64,000 nucleotides of DNA from Saprospiraceae bacterium UBA7687 (GTDB taxonomy: Bacteria > Bacteroidota > Bacteroidia > Chitinophagales > Saprospiraceae), in NCBI GenBank assembly GCA_002482845.1, contig DLGT01000058.1, positions 40,035 to 104,034 of the forward strand, given 5' to 3'. The notes beneath the pieces were generated by a model. That model did not search any database and was not told the DNA's origin. It saw nothing but the letters and a program-made list of their open reading frames with translations. The position numbers and the translations under genes were made by a program. Each line of letters begins with the position of its first letter. Position 1 is the stretch's first letter. This document shows positions 55,955 through 64,000 of the stretch, piece by piece.

Positions 55955-57673
55955 ATGAGCAAAGAAATGAGATCGCAAGGCTGGTTTGGCAAAAAAGATA
56001 AAGATGGCATCATCTACCGATCGTGGATGAAAAACCAAGGCATGCCTACGGATATGTTTGACGGTCGTCCTGTTATAGGTATTTGCAATACTTTCAGCGA
56101 GTTGACGCCTTGTAATGCACATTTTAGAGATATTGCGGAGAGTGTCAAAAAAGGAGTACTCGAAGCAGGTGGTTTTCCAGTAGAATTTCCGATCATGAGT
56201 TTGGGAGAAACATTGCTCAAACCTACCGCCATGCTTTTCAGAAATCTCGCTAGTATGGATGCAGAAGAATCGATCCGCGGCAATCCGATAGACGGCGTGG
56301 TCTTACTCACAGGCTGCGACAAAACGACACCTTCCACCGTCATGGGTGCAGCAAGTGTAGGTCTTCCTACCATTGTAGTACCTGGTGGACCAATGCTAAA
56401 TGGCAGATACAAAGGACAAACCATTGGTTCTGGTACACACGTGTGGAAATTTGATGAAGATATGAAGACTGGCAAAATGACGCAAGAAGAATGCGAATTT
56501 GCTGAAAGTTGTATGAGTCGTAGCATCGGACATTGCATGACGATGGGCACGGCATCTACCATGGCTTGTATGGTCGAATCTTTAGGACTTACTTTATCAG
56601 GTGCTTCAGCCATTCCGGCAGCAGATTCTCGCAAAAAAGTTTTGGCACAGCTGAGCGGAAGACGCATTGTTGATATGGTAAAAGAAGATTTAACGATTGA
56701 CAAAATCTTGACCAGAGAAGCTTTCGAAAACGCCATCAAAATTAATGCTGCGGTAGGTGGTTCATCCAATTTTATCATTCATTTGACAGCCATAGCGGGT
56801 AGGATAGGAGTGGACCTTAAACTAGATGATTTTGATATTATAGGCAGTAAAATCCCATTACTTCTGAATCTCATGCCTTCTGGAAAATATCTCATGGAAG
56901 ACTTTTATTATGCAGGCGGCTTACCTGTCGTTTTAGATCAGTTACAAGCGCTTTTAAATAAAAACGTTATCACCGTCACAGGCAAAAATCACCACGACAA
57001 CATCCAAGGAACTACCACTTGTTACAATGAAGATGTCATCGCACCTATTGATAATCCATTGATTGCAGAGGCAGGATGTGTGGTTGTCAGAGGAAATCTT
57101 GCTTTAAATGGTGCCGTACTAAAACCATCAGCCGCTACGCCAGCACTCATGAAGCACAAAGGAAGAGCAGTTGTTTTTGAAAGTATTGAAGATTATAATG
57201 CTAGAATCGATGACCCTGATTTGGATATAGATGAATCTTGTGTGATGGTGTTGAAATATGTAGGTCCAGTAGGTTATCCTGGTATGCCAGAAGTGGGCAA
57301 TATGGCGCTTCCGAAGAAGTTGTTGCAAAAAGGAATCAGAGATATGGTTCGTATTTCAGATGGCAGAATGAGTGGCACGGCTTATGGTACGGCTGTCTTG
57401 CATGTCTCTCCAGAATCTGCTATTGGTGGAAATCTGGCCTTAGTGCAAAATGGTGATATCATCGAGTTAGACGTCGATCAACGATTACTTCATCTCCATG
57501 TCAGCGATGAAGCCCTAGCTGAAAGAAAAAAGGCTTGGACACCACCGACCCCTGCTGCAAACCGTGGATATGTACATTTGTATATCAATCATGTCATGGG
57601 AGCAGACCAAGGTGCAGACCTAGATTTTCTTCAAGGTAATTCTGGTAGTAAAGTCACCAGGGATTCTCATTAA
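55955..57673 (+). CDS. IlvD/Edd-family pentonate dehydratase (L-arabinonate dehydratase-like)
   Basis: This 572-residue iron-sulfur dehydratase would remove water from a pentonate to give a 2-keto-3-deoxypentonate. The start MRSQGWFGKKDKDG, and SWMKNQG, resemble L-arabinonate dehydratases rather than dihydroxyacid dehydratase. Cluster cysteines are C53 (TPCNAH), C121 (TGCDKTTPS) and C194 (GHCMTMGTAS); the catalytic serine lies in GRMSGTAYGTAVLHVSPE. The next genes encode a matching keto-deoxy acid dehydratase-like protein and a sugar-acid permease, supporting a pentonate role. D-xylonate is an alternative substrate. Confidence 0.92.
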   Translation: MSKEMRSQGWFGKKDKDGIIYRSWMKNQGMPTDMFDGRPVIGICNTFSELTPCNAHFRDIAESVKKGVLEAGGFPVEFPIMSLGETLLKPTAMLFRNLASMDAEESIRGNPIDGVVLLTGCDKTTPSTVMGAASVGLPTIVVPGGPMLNGRYKGQTIGSGTHVWKFDEDMKTGKMTQEECEFAESCMSRSIGHCMTMGTASTMACMVESLGLTLSGASAIPAADSRKKVLAQLSGRRIVDMVKEDLTIDKILTREAFENAIKINAAVGGSSNFIIHLTAIAGRIGVDLKLDDFDIIGSKIPLLLNLMPSGKYLMEDFYYAGGLPVVLDQLQALLNKNVITVTGKNHHDNIQGTTTCYNEDVIAPIDNPLIAEAGCVVVRGNLALNGAVLKPSAATPALMKHKGRAVVFESIEDYNARIDDPDLDIDESCVMVLKYVGPVGYPGMPEVGNMALPKKLLQKGIRDMVRISDGRMSGTAYGTAVLHVSPESAIGGNLALVQNGDIIELDVDQRLLHLHVSDEALAERKKAWTPPTPAANRGYVHLYINHVMGADQGADLDFLQGNSGSKVTRDSH

Positions 57674-57680
57674 TAATGGG

Positions 57681-57760
57681 CTTCCAAATTCATTTGGAAG
57701 AAGGTTGATAAGCTAAGCGTCCTCGCTTAGCTTGGGTTAGTTAAAGCGTCACGCTTTTGT
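57681..57760. repeat. Palindromic repeat cluster (REP-like), copy C
   Basis: Three hairpins lie in a row: CTTCCAAAT/ATTTGGAAG (57681-57700, 2-base loop), AAGCTAAGCG/CGCTTAGCTT (57710-57733, 4-base loop) and AAAGCG/CGCTTT (57743-57757, 3-base loop). The part 57707-57760 matches copy A (43 of 54). It fills the gap between the dehydratase and the FAH-family gene. Confidence 0.65.
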
Positions 57761-57840
57761 GCTTTTAATAATAAGTCATGAAGTATGAGTAATAATAGCA
57801 TAAATTGAGAAATTAGATTTTTAAAAGAGTAAGAAAATCA

Positions 57841-58677
57841 ATGAAAATATACAAAGTAAACAATGGCGCCGTAATTTATGATGGAAATACACATCAGCTC
57901 ATCCATTTAGATTGGAATGTTTTACTCATTCAGGATGATCTGCGTAGTTATTTGACTGATCTTTTAAGTGAAGGTCAAATAACTCAATTACATGATCACA
58001 AGGTCTTAAAACCTATTGGCGACCATCAAGAACTTTGGGCTTGTGGTGTTACTTACTTGCGAAGCAAAATAGGCAGACAAGAAGAAAGTAAAACAAGTGG
58101 TGGTAGCGACTTTTATGAAAACGTCTATCATGCAGATAGACCTGAAGTGTTTTTCAAAGCAAATCCATCTCGTATTGTGGGGCATCAAGAAGGCATCAGA
58201 ATTCGACAAGACTCTACTTGGGATGTACCCGAACCAGAATTGACCCTCGTTGTTTCTCCATCAGGAAAAATCATCGCTTACACCATTGGAAATGACATGA
58301 GCAGCCGAAGTATCGAAGGAGAAAATCCTTTGTATCTGCCACAAGCAAAAACATTTGATGCTTGTGCAGCCTTAGGTCCTTGTTTGTCGCTGACCAATCC
58401 TTTTGATGATATAAATACCAAAATCCATTTGGAAATCGTAAGAAAGGAAACTTCTGTTTTTATAGGAGAAGTGGAATTGTCACAAATGAAAAGAAAGGCA
58501 GAAGAATTGGTCTCTTATGTGTATAAAGAATGTAGTTTCCCCTTTGGTTGCTTCATTATGACGGGTACAGGCATCGTTCCACCTAATGATTTTACTTTGC
58601 AACAAGGAGATATTGTCCACATTGCTATAGATGGCATTGGCACCTTAACCAACATAGTCAAAACAGATAAAATGTAG
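57841..58677 (+). CDS. FAH-family 2-keto-3-deoxypentonate dehydratase-like protein
   Basis: This 278-residue protein has an FAH fold with a longer N-terminal domain, like 2-keto-3-deoxy-D-arabinonate dehydratases. Metal-binding acids are seen in WDVPEPELTLV (two Glu) and GNDMSSRSIEG (Asp), and GTGIVPPNDF is the late family loop. Next to a pentonate dehydratase it would make alpha-ketoglutarate semialdehyde, the Weimberg-type route; the semialdehyde dehydrogenase is not in this window. A hydrolase or an aldol-type fate cannot be excluded from sequence. Confidence 0.88.
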   Translation: MKIYKVNNGAVIYDGNTHQLIHLDWNVLLIQDDLRSYLTDLLSEGQITQLHDHKVLKPIGDHQELWACGVTYLRSKIGRQEESKTSGGSDFYENVYHADRPEVFFKANPSRIVGHQEGIRIRQDSTWDVPEPELTLVVSPSGKIIAYTIGNDMSSRSIEGENPLYLPQAKTFDACAALGPCLSLTNPFDDINTKIHLEIVRKETSVFIGEVELSQMKRKAEELVSYVYKECSFPFGCFIMTGTGIVPPNDFTLQQGDIVHIAIDGIGTLTNIVKTDKM

Positions 58678-58681
58678 CTTT

Positions 58682-59992
58682 ATGATCGTCTTAATTCTTT
58701 TATTCTGCATAGCTTTTCAGGTATTTCTCACGACCAAAAAAGTAAGTCCATTCCTATCGCTTTTGATCGTTGCCATTACAGCAGGATTGCTCTTGGGTAT
58801 GGATGTAAAATCATTGTTGGCATCCATAGAGAAAGGTGTGGGAAGCACATTAGGCGGCTTGGCACTTATCATTTGTTTGGGTGCAGCTTTGGGAAAGATT
58901 TTAGAAGTAAGTGGTGCAGCAGAAAGGATATCTACGACTTTAATAGATAGTTTTGGTGAAAAAAATATTCAATGGTCGGTCTTATTGACGGGTTTTCTGA
59001 TAGGTATTCCTTTGTACTACAATGCTGGATTTGTCATTTTAGTCCCTTTGGTTTTTAACCTAGCACGCAAAACCAAACTGCCTTTATTGTACATTGCAAT
59101 ACCAATGGCGGCATCACTTTCTACGACCCATTGTTTTTTGCCACCACATCCAGGACCGGTGGTTTTGGTTAATGCCTTCCAAGCGGACATGGGCAAAACA
59201 TTGATGTATGGTATATTATTGGCTATACCCGCTGTGATCATGGCAGGACCGTTTTTTAGTAAGTTTCTACGCAATTTCCAAGTAGAAGACAATCCTATCT
59301 TTGGTAATTTTGATCATAAAAACTTTGCGACTTTGCCTCCAGCTTTGCCTAGTTTTTTAGTTGCCTTACTTCCAGTTATTTTGATTGCTATGGCTGTTTT
59401 AGCCAATACCTTTCTGCCTGAAACATCTGTTTTTAGATCCATTTTTACATTTATTGGAGATTCCACGATAGCATTGTTACTTTCTGTGTTGACAGCCTTG
59501 TATTATTTTGGAATCAGAAATAAAATAAGCCTAGAGACACAAATGAAATGGGTGCACGATGCCATTTCGGGTATTGCGGTCATTATTTTGATCATCACAG
59601 CAGGTGGTGTATTCAAACAAGTATTGACAGAAAGCGGATCGAGTGATTATATAGCGGCATTTTCATCAGAGTGGAACATGTCACCTATTTTATTTGCCTG
59701 GGTGATCACAGCTTTGCTTAGGATTACCATTGGGTCTGCTACGGTAGCAGGTATTACTGCAGCAGGCATTGTGTCACCATTGATTGTAGGCGCTGTCAGT
59801 CCCGAACTCATGGTGCTTGCCGTAGGTGCAGGAAGTGTTTTTGGCTCACACATAAATGATTCTGGCTTCTGGATGTTCAAAGAATTTTTTAATCTTTCGC
59901 TCAAACAAACCCTTTTATCTTGGACGATCATGGAGTCTATTATTTCCATCGTTGGTCTGCTAGGTGTTTTGATATTGGATATTTTTATATAA
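58682..59992 (+). CDS. gntP: GntP-family gluconate/sugar-acid permease
   Basis: This inner-membrane H+ symporter of 436 residues has about 12-14 helices. It has the GntP signatures GIPLYYNAGFVILVPL and SLSTTHCFLPPHPGPV, and a late VFGSHINDSGFWMFKEFF. Family members import gluconate and related aldonates. Four bases separate it from the keto-deoxypentonate dehydratase gene, so arabinonate or xylonate is the likely cargo. This suggests the cell takes up sugar acids made outside, or released from xylan. Confidence 0.94.
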   Translation: MIVLILLFCIAFQVFLTTKKVSPFLSLLIVAITAGLLLGMDVKSLLASIEKGVGSTLGGLALIICLGAALGKILEVSGAAERISTTLIDSFGEKNIQWSVLLTGFLIGIPLYYNAGFVILVPLVFNLARKTKLPLLYIAIPMAASLSTTHCFLPPHPGPVVLVNAFQADMGKTLMYGILLAIPAVIMAGPFFSKFLRNFQVEDNPIFGNFDHKNFATLPPALPSFLVALLPVILIAMAVLANTFLPETSVFRSIFTFIGDSTIALLLSVLTALYYFGIRNKISLETQMKWVHDAISGIAVIILIITAGGVFKQVLTESGSSDYIAAFSSEWNMSPILFAWVITALLRITIGSATVAGITAAGIVSPLIVGAVSPELMVLAVGAGSVFGSHINDSGFWMFKEFFNLSLKQTLLSWTIMESIISIVGLLGVLILDIFI

Positions 59993-60009
59993 ATGTAAAT
60001 GCAAAAAAG

Positions 60010-62634
60010 ATGAATCGATCTCTCATTTTTATAGTCATCATGTCTAGCTTTTTGTTTAATTTGAATGCGCAACAATCTAAAGACATTCCTTTTTGGAATA
60101 CCAATCTATCGTTCGAACAAAGAGCTGAAGACATCGTCTCTCGTTTGACTTTGGAAGAAAAAGTAGGTCAAATGCTCAATCATGCACCTGCGATAGATCG
60201 ATACCATATTCCCGCTTATGATTGGTGGAATGAAGTGCTTCATGGCGTCGCACGTACACCATTCAATACCACTTCTTATCCACAAGCTATTGCCATGGCT
60301 GCGACTTGGGATACGACTTCGCTCAAAATGATGGCCAATTATTCTGCACTAGAAGGACGAGCAGTGCACAACAAAGCCACTGAACTTGGTAGGAACAATG
60401 AGCGATATATGGGATTGACGTATTGGACACCGAATATCAATATTTTTAGAGATCCAAGATGGGGACGCGGACAAGAGACGTATGGCGAAGATCCATTCCT
60501 TACTGCAAAATTGGGTGCAGCTTTTGTTCGTGGTTTACAAGGTGATGATCCGAAATATATGAAAGCAGCAGCATGTGCCAAACATTACGCCGTACATAGT
60601 GGACCGGAACCATCTCGACATTCCGACAATTTCAGTCCAAGCGATTACGACCTTTGGGATACTTACTTACCTGCTTTCAGAGAGTTGATTACCAAGGCGA
60701 ATGTGGAAGGTGTCATGTGTGCCTACAATGCATACCAAGGGCAACCATGTTGTGGTAGTGATCCATTGATGAATGATATTTTGCGCAATCAGTGGAAATT
60801 TGATGGATACGTGACCAGTGACTGCTGGGCGATAGACGACTTTTTTAAGTTTCACAAAACCCATCCTGATAAGGTTACCGCAGCTGTCGATGCCGTTATT
60901 CATGGTACCGATTTGGAATGTGGTGTAGATGTGTATTTGGCTTTGGTCGATGGTGTGAAAAATGGATTGATCAAGGAGTCTTACATCGACGCTTCCTTAA
61001 AAAGATTGTTTCTCACTAGGTTAAAATTAGGTATGTTTGATCCACCGTCTATGGTGAAATATGCACAAACACCTTCATCAGTTTTAGAAGCAGTCGACCA
61101 TAAAGCACATGCACTAAAGATGGCGCAACAATCCATCGTATTACTTAAAAATGAAAATAATACTTTGCCACTAAAAAAGAACCTGAAAAAGATTGTTGTA
61201 CTCGGGCCAAACGGTGATAATCGCATTTCTATCCTAGGCAATTATAATGGTATGCCTTCTGATCCGATCACGCTATTGGATGGATTAAAAAGGAAGTTGG
61301 GCAAAGGCGTCAATATCGTATATGAACAAGCCATCAATTTTACCAATGATACGCTGATGGTCTATTATGACATCGCTGATCTATTGAGTTCGGAAGGCAA
61401 ACCTGGCATAAAAGCGGAGTATTACAACAATGAAGAATTATCGGGTACTCCTGTTGTAACCAAAATGGATAAAACCCTCAATCATTTCTATACCGAAGGT
61501 CAGTCACCTGCTGTAGGTGTACCATCTTTTCATTTTTCAACTAGATATGCTACAATATTAACTGCCAAAAAGACCGAAAAAATGAATTTCGAAATCGAAG
61601 GTGATGATGGTTATAAATTGTACATTGATGACTCCTTGTATATCGATGCATGGACTAGAAATCGTTGGGGCGCAAAACAATTTTCTCTGGATGTAAAGGC
61701 CAATAAACAGTACAAGATCGTCGTCGAACATAGACAAAGTGAAGGCAATGCAGCCATCAAACTGCGTGGTGGCAATTTTGTCAAAACAGACATGAACGCA
61801 TTGGTCGCCAAACACAAAGATGCCGATGTATTTATATTTGCAGGTGGTATCTCGCCACAATTGGAAGGTGAAGAGATGAAAGTCAACTTCCCTGGTTTTG
61901 ATGGTGGTGATCGAACGACGATTATGTTGCCCAATATCCAAACCCAATGTATGAAAGCACTACAAAAAAGCGGCAAGCCAGTCGTATTTGTCATGATGAC
62001 AGGTAGCGCCATTGCCATTCCCGAAGAAGATAAAAACATTCCTGCCATTCTCAATGCGTGGTATGGCGGACAAGCAGCAGGCGCCGCCATAACAGATGTT
62101 TTGTTTGGCGATTATAATCCTGCAGGAAGACTGCCTGTGACATTCTATAAATCGGACAGCGATTTGCCGGGATTCAAAGATTATGATATGAGCAATAGGA
62201 CGTACCGATATTTTACGGGAGAAGCCTTGTATCCATTTGGCTATGGACTGAGTTATACGACCTTTTCTTATACTGACATAAAAGCCGCTAAAGACCTTCA
62301 AAAAGGCAAACCAATCACCTTAAAAACAACCGTCTCTAATACAGGCAAAAAGGGTGGGGAAGAAGTGGTGCAATGTTATGTATCGCATACAACCAAAGAC
62401 GTCAAAAAGCCCATCAGAGCCTTAAAAGGATTCCAAAGAATCTTCCTGAAAGCAGGCGAGACCAAGGAAATAACTTTCACTTTGACTCCCGAAGATCTAA
62501 GTATCGTAAATGAAAATGGTGAGATGTATCAACCATCAGGTACTGTAGATATTAGTATTGGTGGTGGACAGCCGAATGCAGACTCTATAAAAAAACAAAC
62601 GGTAAAAAGTGTTATGGTGGTGATAAAGGATTGA
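60010..62634 (+). CDS. GH3 beta-xylosidase with inserted PA14 domain
   Basis: This 874-residue secreted enzyme has a signal peptide (about 1-20, ending NAQ). I use the ATG at 60010; the frame upstream overlaps the permease gene and lacks a signal peptide. The first GH3 domain has the nucleophile D271 in GYVTSDCWAIDDF and substrate motifs CAKHYAVHSG and ETYGEDP. The second domain is interrupted by a PA14 module (about 465-590, EIEGDDGYKLYIDD), and a fibronectin-III-like domain ends the protein. Such proteins cleave xylo-oligosaccharides, or sometimes arabinosides. It is the last gene of the cluster, 17 bases after gntP. Confidence 0.96.
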   Translation: MNRSLIFIVIMSSFLFNLNAQQSKDIPFWNTNLSFEQRAEDIVSRLTLEEKVGQMLNHAPAIDRYHIPAYDWWNEVLHGVARTPFNTTSYPQAIAMAATWDTTSLKMMANYSALEGRAVHNKATELGRNNERYMGLTYWTPNINIFRDPRWGRGQETYGEDPFLTAKLGAAFVRGLQGDDPKYMKAAACAKHYAVHSGPEPSRHSDNFSPSDYDLWDTYLPAFRELITKANVEGVMCAYNAYQGQPCCGSDPLMNDILRNQWKFDGYVTSDCWAIDDFFKFHKTHPDKVTAAVDAVIHGTDLECGVDVYLALVDGVKNGLIKESYIDASLKRLFLTRLKLGMFDPPSMVKYAQTPSSVLEAVDHKAHALKMAQQSIVLLKNENNTLPLKKNLKKIVVLGPNGDNRISILGNYNGMPSDPITLLDGLKRKLGKGVNIVYEQAINFTNDTLMVYYDIADLLSSEGKPGIKAEYYNNEELSGTPVVTKMDKTLNHFYTEGQSPAVGVPSFHFSTRYATILTAKKTEKMNFEIEGDDGYKLYIDDSLYIDAWTRNRWGAKQFSLDVKANKQYKIVVEHRQSEGNAAIKLRGGNFVKTDMNALVAKHKDADVFIFAGGISPQLEGEEMKVNFPGFDGGDRTTIMLPNIQTQCMKALQKSGKPVVFVMMTGSAIAIPEEDKNIPAILNAWYGGQAAGAAITDVLFGDYNPAGRLPVTFYKSDSDLPGFKDYDMSNRTYRYFTGEALYPFGYGLSYTTFSYTDIKAAKDLQKGKPITLKTTVSNTGKKGGEEVVQCYVSHTTKDVKKPIRALKGFQRIFLKAGETKEITFTLTPEDLSIVNENGEMYQPSGTVDISIGGGQPNADSIKKQTVKSVMVVIKD

Positions 62635-62737
62635 GTTTGGGAGAAGCCAGAATTGATAATTTATAATCATATTTTGTACAATTTGGTTACAGTTGACCTT
62701 CATGGGAATTGTATTTAATTGCCATTTTTATTACCTT

Positions 62738-63496
62738 TTAAACCGAAAACCAAATATTTGGGAATCCGTCATCTCCTATGGCTTTTATCCACCCTATTTT
62801 ATTATTTTTCTCAATATAACTACAATCATCATCGCTTTCTTCAGCGTCATTTTTGGAATGCATTTCAAAATATTCAATTTTAGCCCAATTTCCTTTAACT
62901 TCTTTTATTCGTATCCCTGAACCAAACCCTTTTTCCCAATCATTGCCCTTTATGCAAATTAAAATCATAGCATTTATAGTGGGATCCATTCTTAGGTTTA
63001 AACAACTTTTCTTAACATTTACACCAATGTTCAAGTCATAATTAGCATATTTTTCTTTTATAGATTTATCAAATATTATGTCTTTGTATTTTTTAAATCT
63101 AGCTCCTTCCGTTTCTAAATTCTTTTTGTTTAAAAAAAGAATTCTTTTGCTTGTTTTCCACAAAACTCTAACGAAATCTGGATTACTACACTCCTTTATT
63201 TTAACTAATTCATTTCGGTAGCTTCCAATATATTCTATATCTTCGTATTCAATGTTAATCACATTTTTATTTTTATCAAGGAGATAAATATGAGAACTTT
63301 TTGTGAAAAGTTCACCGAAAATTGATCCATCAGCGTCATCATATACTTTTATCCGAAATTCATCTGGAATTAAATAACAACCTATTCCCCAATCTCCGTC
63401 ACCACCACGAGGTATCATTACATTACATGGATTTTCTGAAAAAGCAGTATTTGCCAAAAACAAGCAAATTAACCCGAATACGATTTTGTACAACAT
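62738..63496 (-). CDS. Secreted protein with SH3-like domain, function unknown
   Basis: This 252-residue protein has a signal peptide (about 1-20, ending AFSEN). A segment near residues 160-195 (NVKKSCLNLRMDPTINAM) resembles the start of a bacterial SH3 domain, which often binds cell-wall peptides; the N-terminal half is a beta-rich stretch I cannot assign. It converges with the GH3 gene and its codon use looks less typical of the carbohydrate cluster (rich in Lys and Ile), so it may belong to a different neighbourhood. No catalytic motif is apparent. Confidence 0.72.
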   Translation of the reverse strand: MLYKIVFGLICLFLANTAFSENPCNVMIPRGGDGDWGIGCYLIPDEFRIKVYDDADGSIFGELFTKSSHIYLLDKNKNVINIEYEDIEYIGSYRNELVKIKECSNPDFVRVLWKTSKRILFLNKKNLETEGARFKKYKDIIFDKSIKEKYANYDLNIGVNVKKSCLNLRMDPTINAMILICIKGNDWEKGFGSGIRIKEVKGNWAKIEYFEMHSKNDAEESDDDCSYIEKNNKIGWIKAIGDDGFPNIWFSV

Positions 63497-63551
63497 TATG
63501 TTTAGTTTAAAAAGCTATTAGGTACTTACTAAGTTTTAGGTGTTGATATTC

Positions 63552-63803
63552 TTACATGGAATCAATTTTTGCACTATTTGCACTGTTTTCAAGTTTTGAT
63601 ATTTGAGACTTTTGAACACCTATTAGTTCACCTAATTGTTCTTGGGCAAAATTCCTTTCTTGACGAGCTTGTTTTATCATTTTGCCAATGATATCCATTC
63701 TAAGTTCATACTCAAATTCTTCCCTATCTTTTGTTCCTTCTATTCCGATATACATATCCTTCATTTCGGATAAGGTATAAGTCTTTAGTGCTTTATTCGA
63801 CAT
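63552..63803 (-). CDS. XRE/HigA-like HTH protein, apparently cut short
   Basis: This 83-residue protein resembles HigA-type antitoxins: an N-terminal helix-rich lead (LSEMKDMYIGIEGTKDREEF) and an XRE helix-turn-helix (IGKMIKQARQER, QEQLGELIGVQKSQISKLEN). It ends at KIDSM, where relatives normally continue with about 15-25 residues of the final helices, so a premature stop is likely. Upstream on the same strand, to the window edge, no toxin gene is recognisable; only a short frame fragment is seen in 63804-63910. It may be a decaying toxin-antitoxin remnant or a stand-alone regulator. Confidence 0.68.
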   Translation of the reverse strand: MSNKALKTYTLSEMKDMYIGIEGTKDREEFEYELRMDIIGKMIKQARQERNFAQEQLGELIGVQKSQISKLENSANSAKIDSM

Positions 63804-64000
63804 TTCTACTTTAAATTGTTATGCAAAATATTTAGGGCTTTATTTGTCTTATAATTCCTTTCAAAAGGAAGGTATTGAAAATTTTCAAACTAAACTTTCA
63901 CCAAAGTTAAATAAAGTTTCTATATAAACGTACTATTTTTTCATTAAGGTAAGGCACAATCTAATCTGTAAGGCATAATGTAAAGCGGGCAGGCCGTTCC

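Noticed and set aside
56014..56778. Long open frame (254 codons) on the minus strand inside the dehydratase gene
   Set aside because: It lies entirely antisense to a well-conserved IlvD/Edd enzyme and shows no family motif; it is a codon-bias shadow.

Overview
This is an AT-rich chromosomal window from a member of the Bacteroidota, most likely a Saprospiria/Chitinophagia-type environmental carbohydrate degrader. The signs are a SusC/SusD pair, a TonB receptor next to a DUF4249 lipoprotein, many lipoproteins, several promoters of the Bacteroidota form TTG-N19-21-TAnnTTTG, and a LuxR-type HTH domain of a kind common in this phylum. I see no rRNA, tRNA, CRISPR array or transposase gene.

Layout. 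1-18.9 kb is mostly housekeeping: the end of a polysaccharide flippase, prmC, a TonB receptor with its DUF4249 lipoprotein, a very large secreted GH13 protein, a small FAH-family hydrolase, metK, a tandem CbbX-like AAA+ protein, ferritin, a deoxynucleoside kinase with no canonical start codon, folK, a Na+/alanine symporter and fmt. 18.9-19.7 kb is a long regulatory gap. 19.7-33.7 kb holds susC, susD, a strong terminator, two large VCBS/UnbV lipoproteins, and a xylulokinase fused to a C-terminal HTH domain. 33.9-41.4 kb, on the minus strand, is a glucuronoxylan operon: LacI-type regulator, GH67 alpha-glucuronidase, GH10 xylanase and a GPH-family oligosaccharide transporter, followed by a four-helix-bundle (S23/IVP) gene set between low-complexity arrays and then a cytoplasmic GH43. 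41.4-42.4 kb is a regulatory gap with two matching LacI-type operators, divergent promoters and a terminator that ends an orphan transcript. 42.4-45.2 kb is a stand-alone xylB plus xylA. 45.6-55.7 kb is an arabinose operon: sialate O-acetylesterase-like enzyme, araB, araA, araD, SSS symporter, aldose epimerase and GH51 arabinofuranosidase. 56-62.6 kb holds a pentonate dehydratase, a 2-keto-3-deoxypentonate dehydratase-like protein, a GntP permease and a GH3 beta-xylosidase. The window ends with a secreted SH3-like protein and a shortened XRE regulator.

How it works together. Extracellular and periplasmic enzymes (GH10, GH67, GH51, GH3, esterase) would break acetylated arabino-glucuronoxylan into xylose, arabinose, uronic acid and oligosaccharides. 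SusC/SusD, the GPH carrier, the SSS symporter and GntP import products. Xylose and arabinose pass through the isomerase-kinase(-epimerase) routes to xylulose 5-phosphate, while a second, oxidative pentonate branch is partly encoded.

Most notable: (1) the xylulokinase-HTH fusion, beside an ordinary XylB paralogue, looks like a kinase-based sensor or trigger enzyme; (2) a LacI-type operator overlapping the -33 element of a promoter that drives only a ~0.5 kb orphan transcript; (3) a four-helix-bundle gene flanked by GAGATGA-type arrays, with a solo array 10 kb away; (4) palindromic repeats, including a 45-bp block conserved 37/45 in front of two pentose operons.
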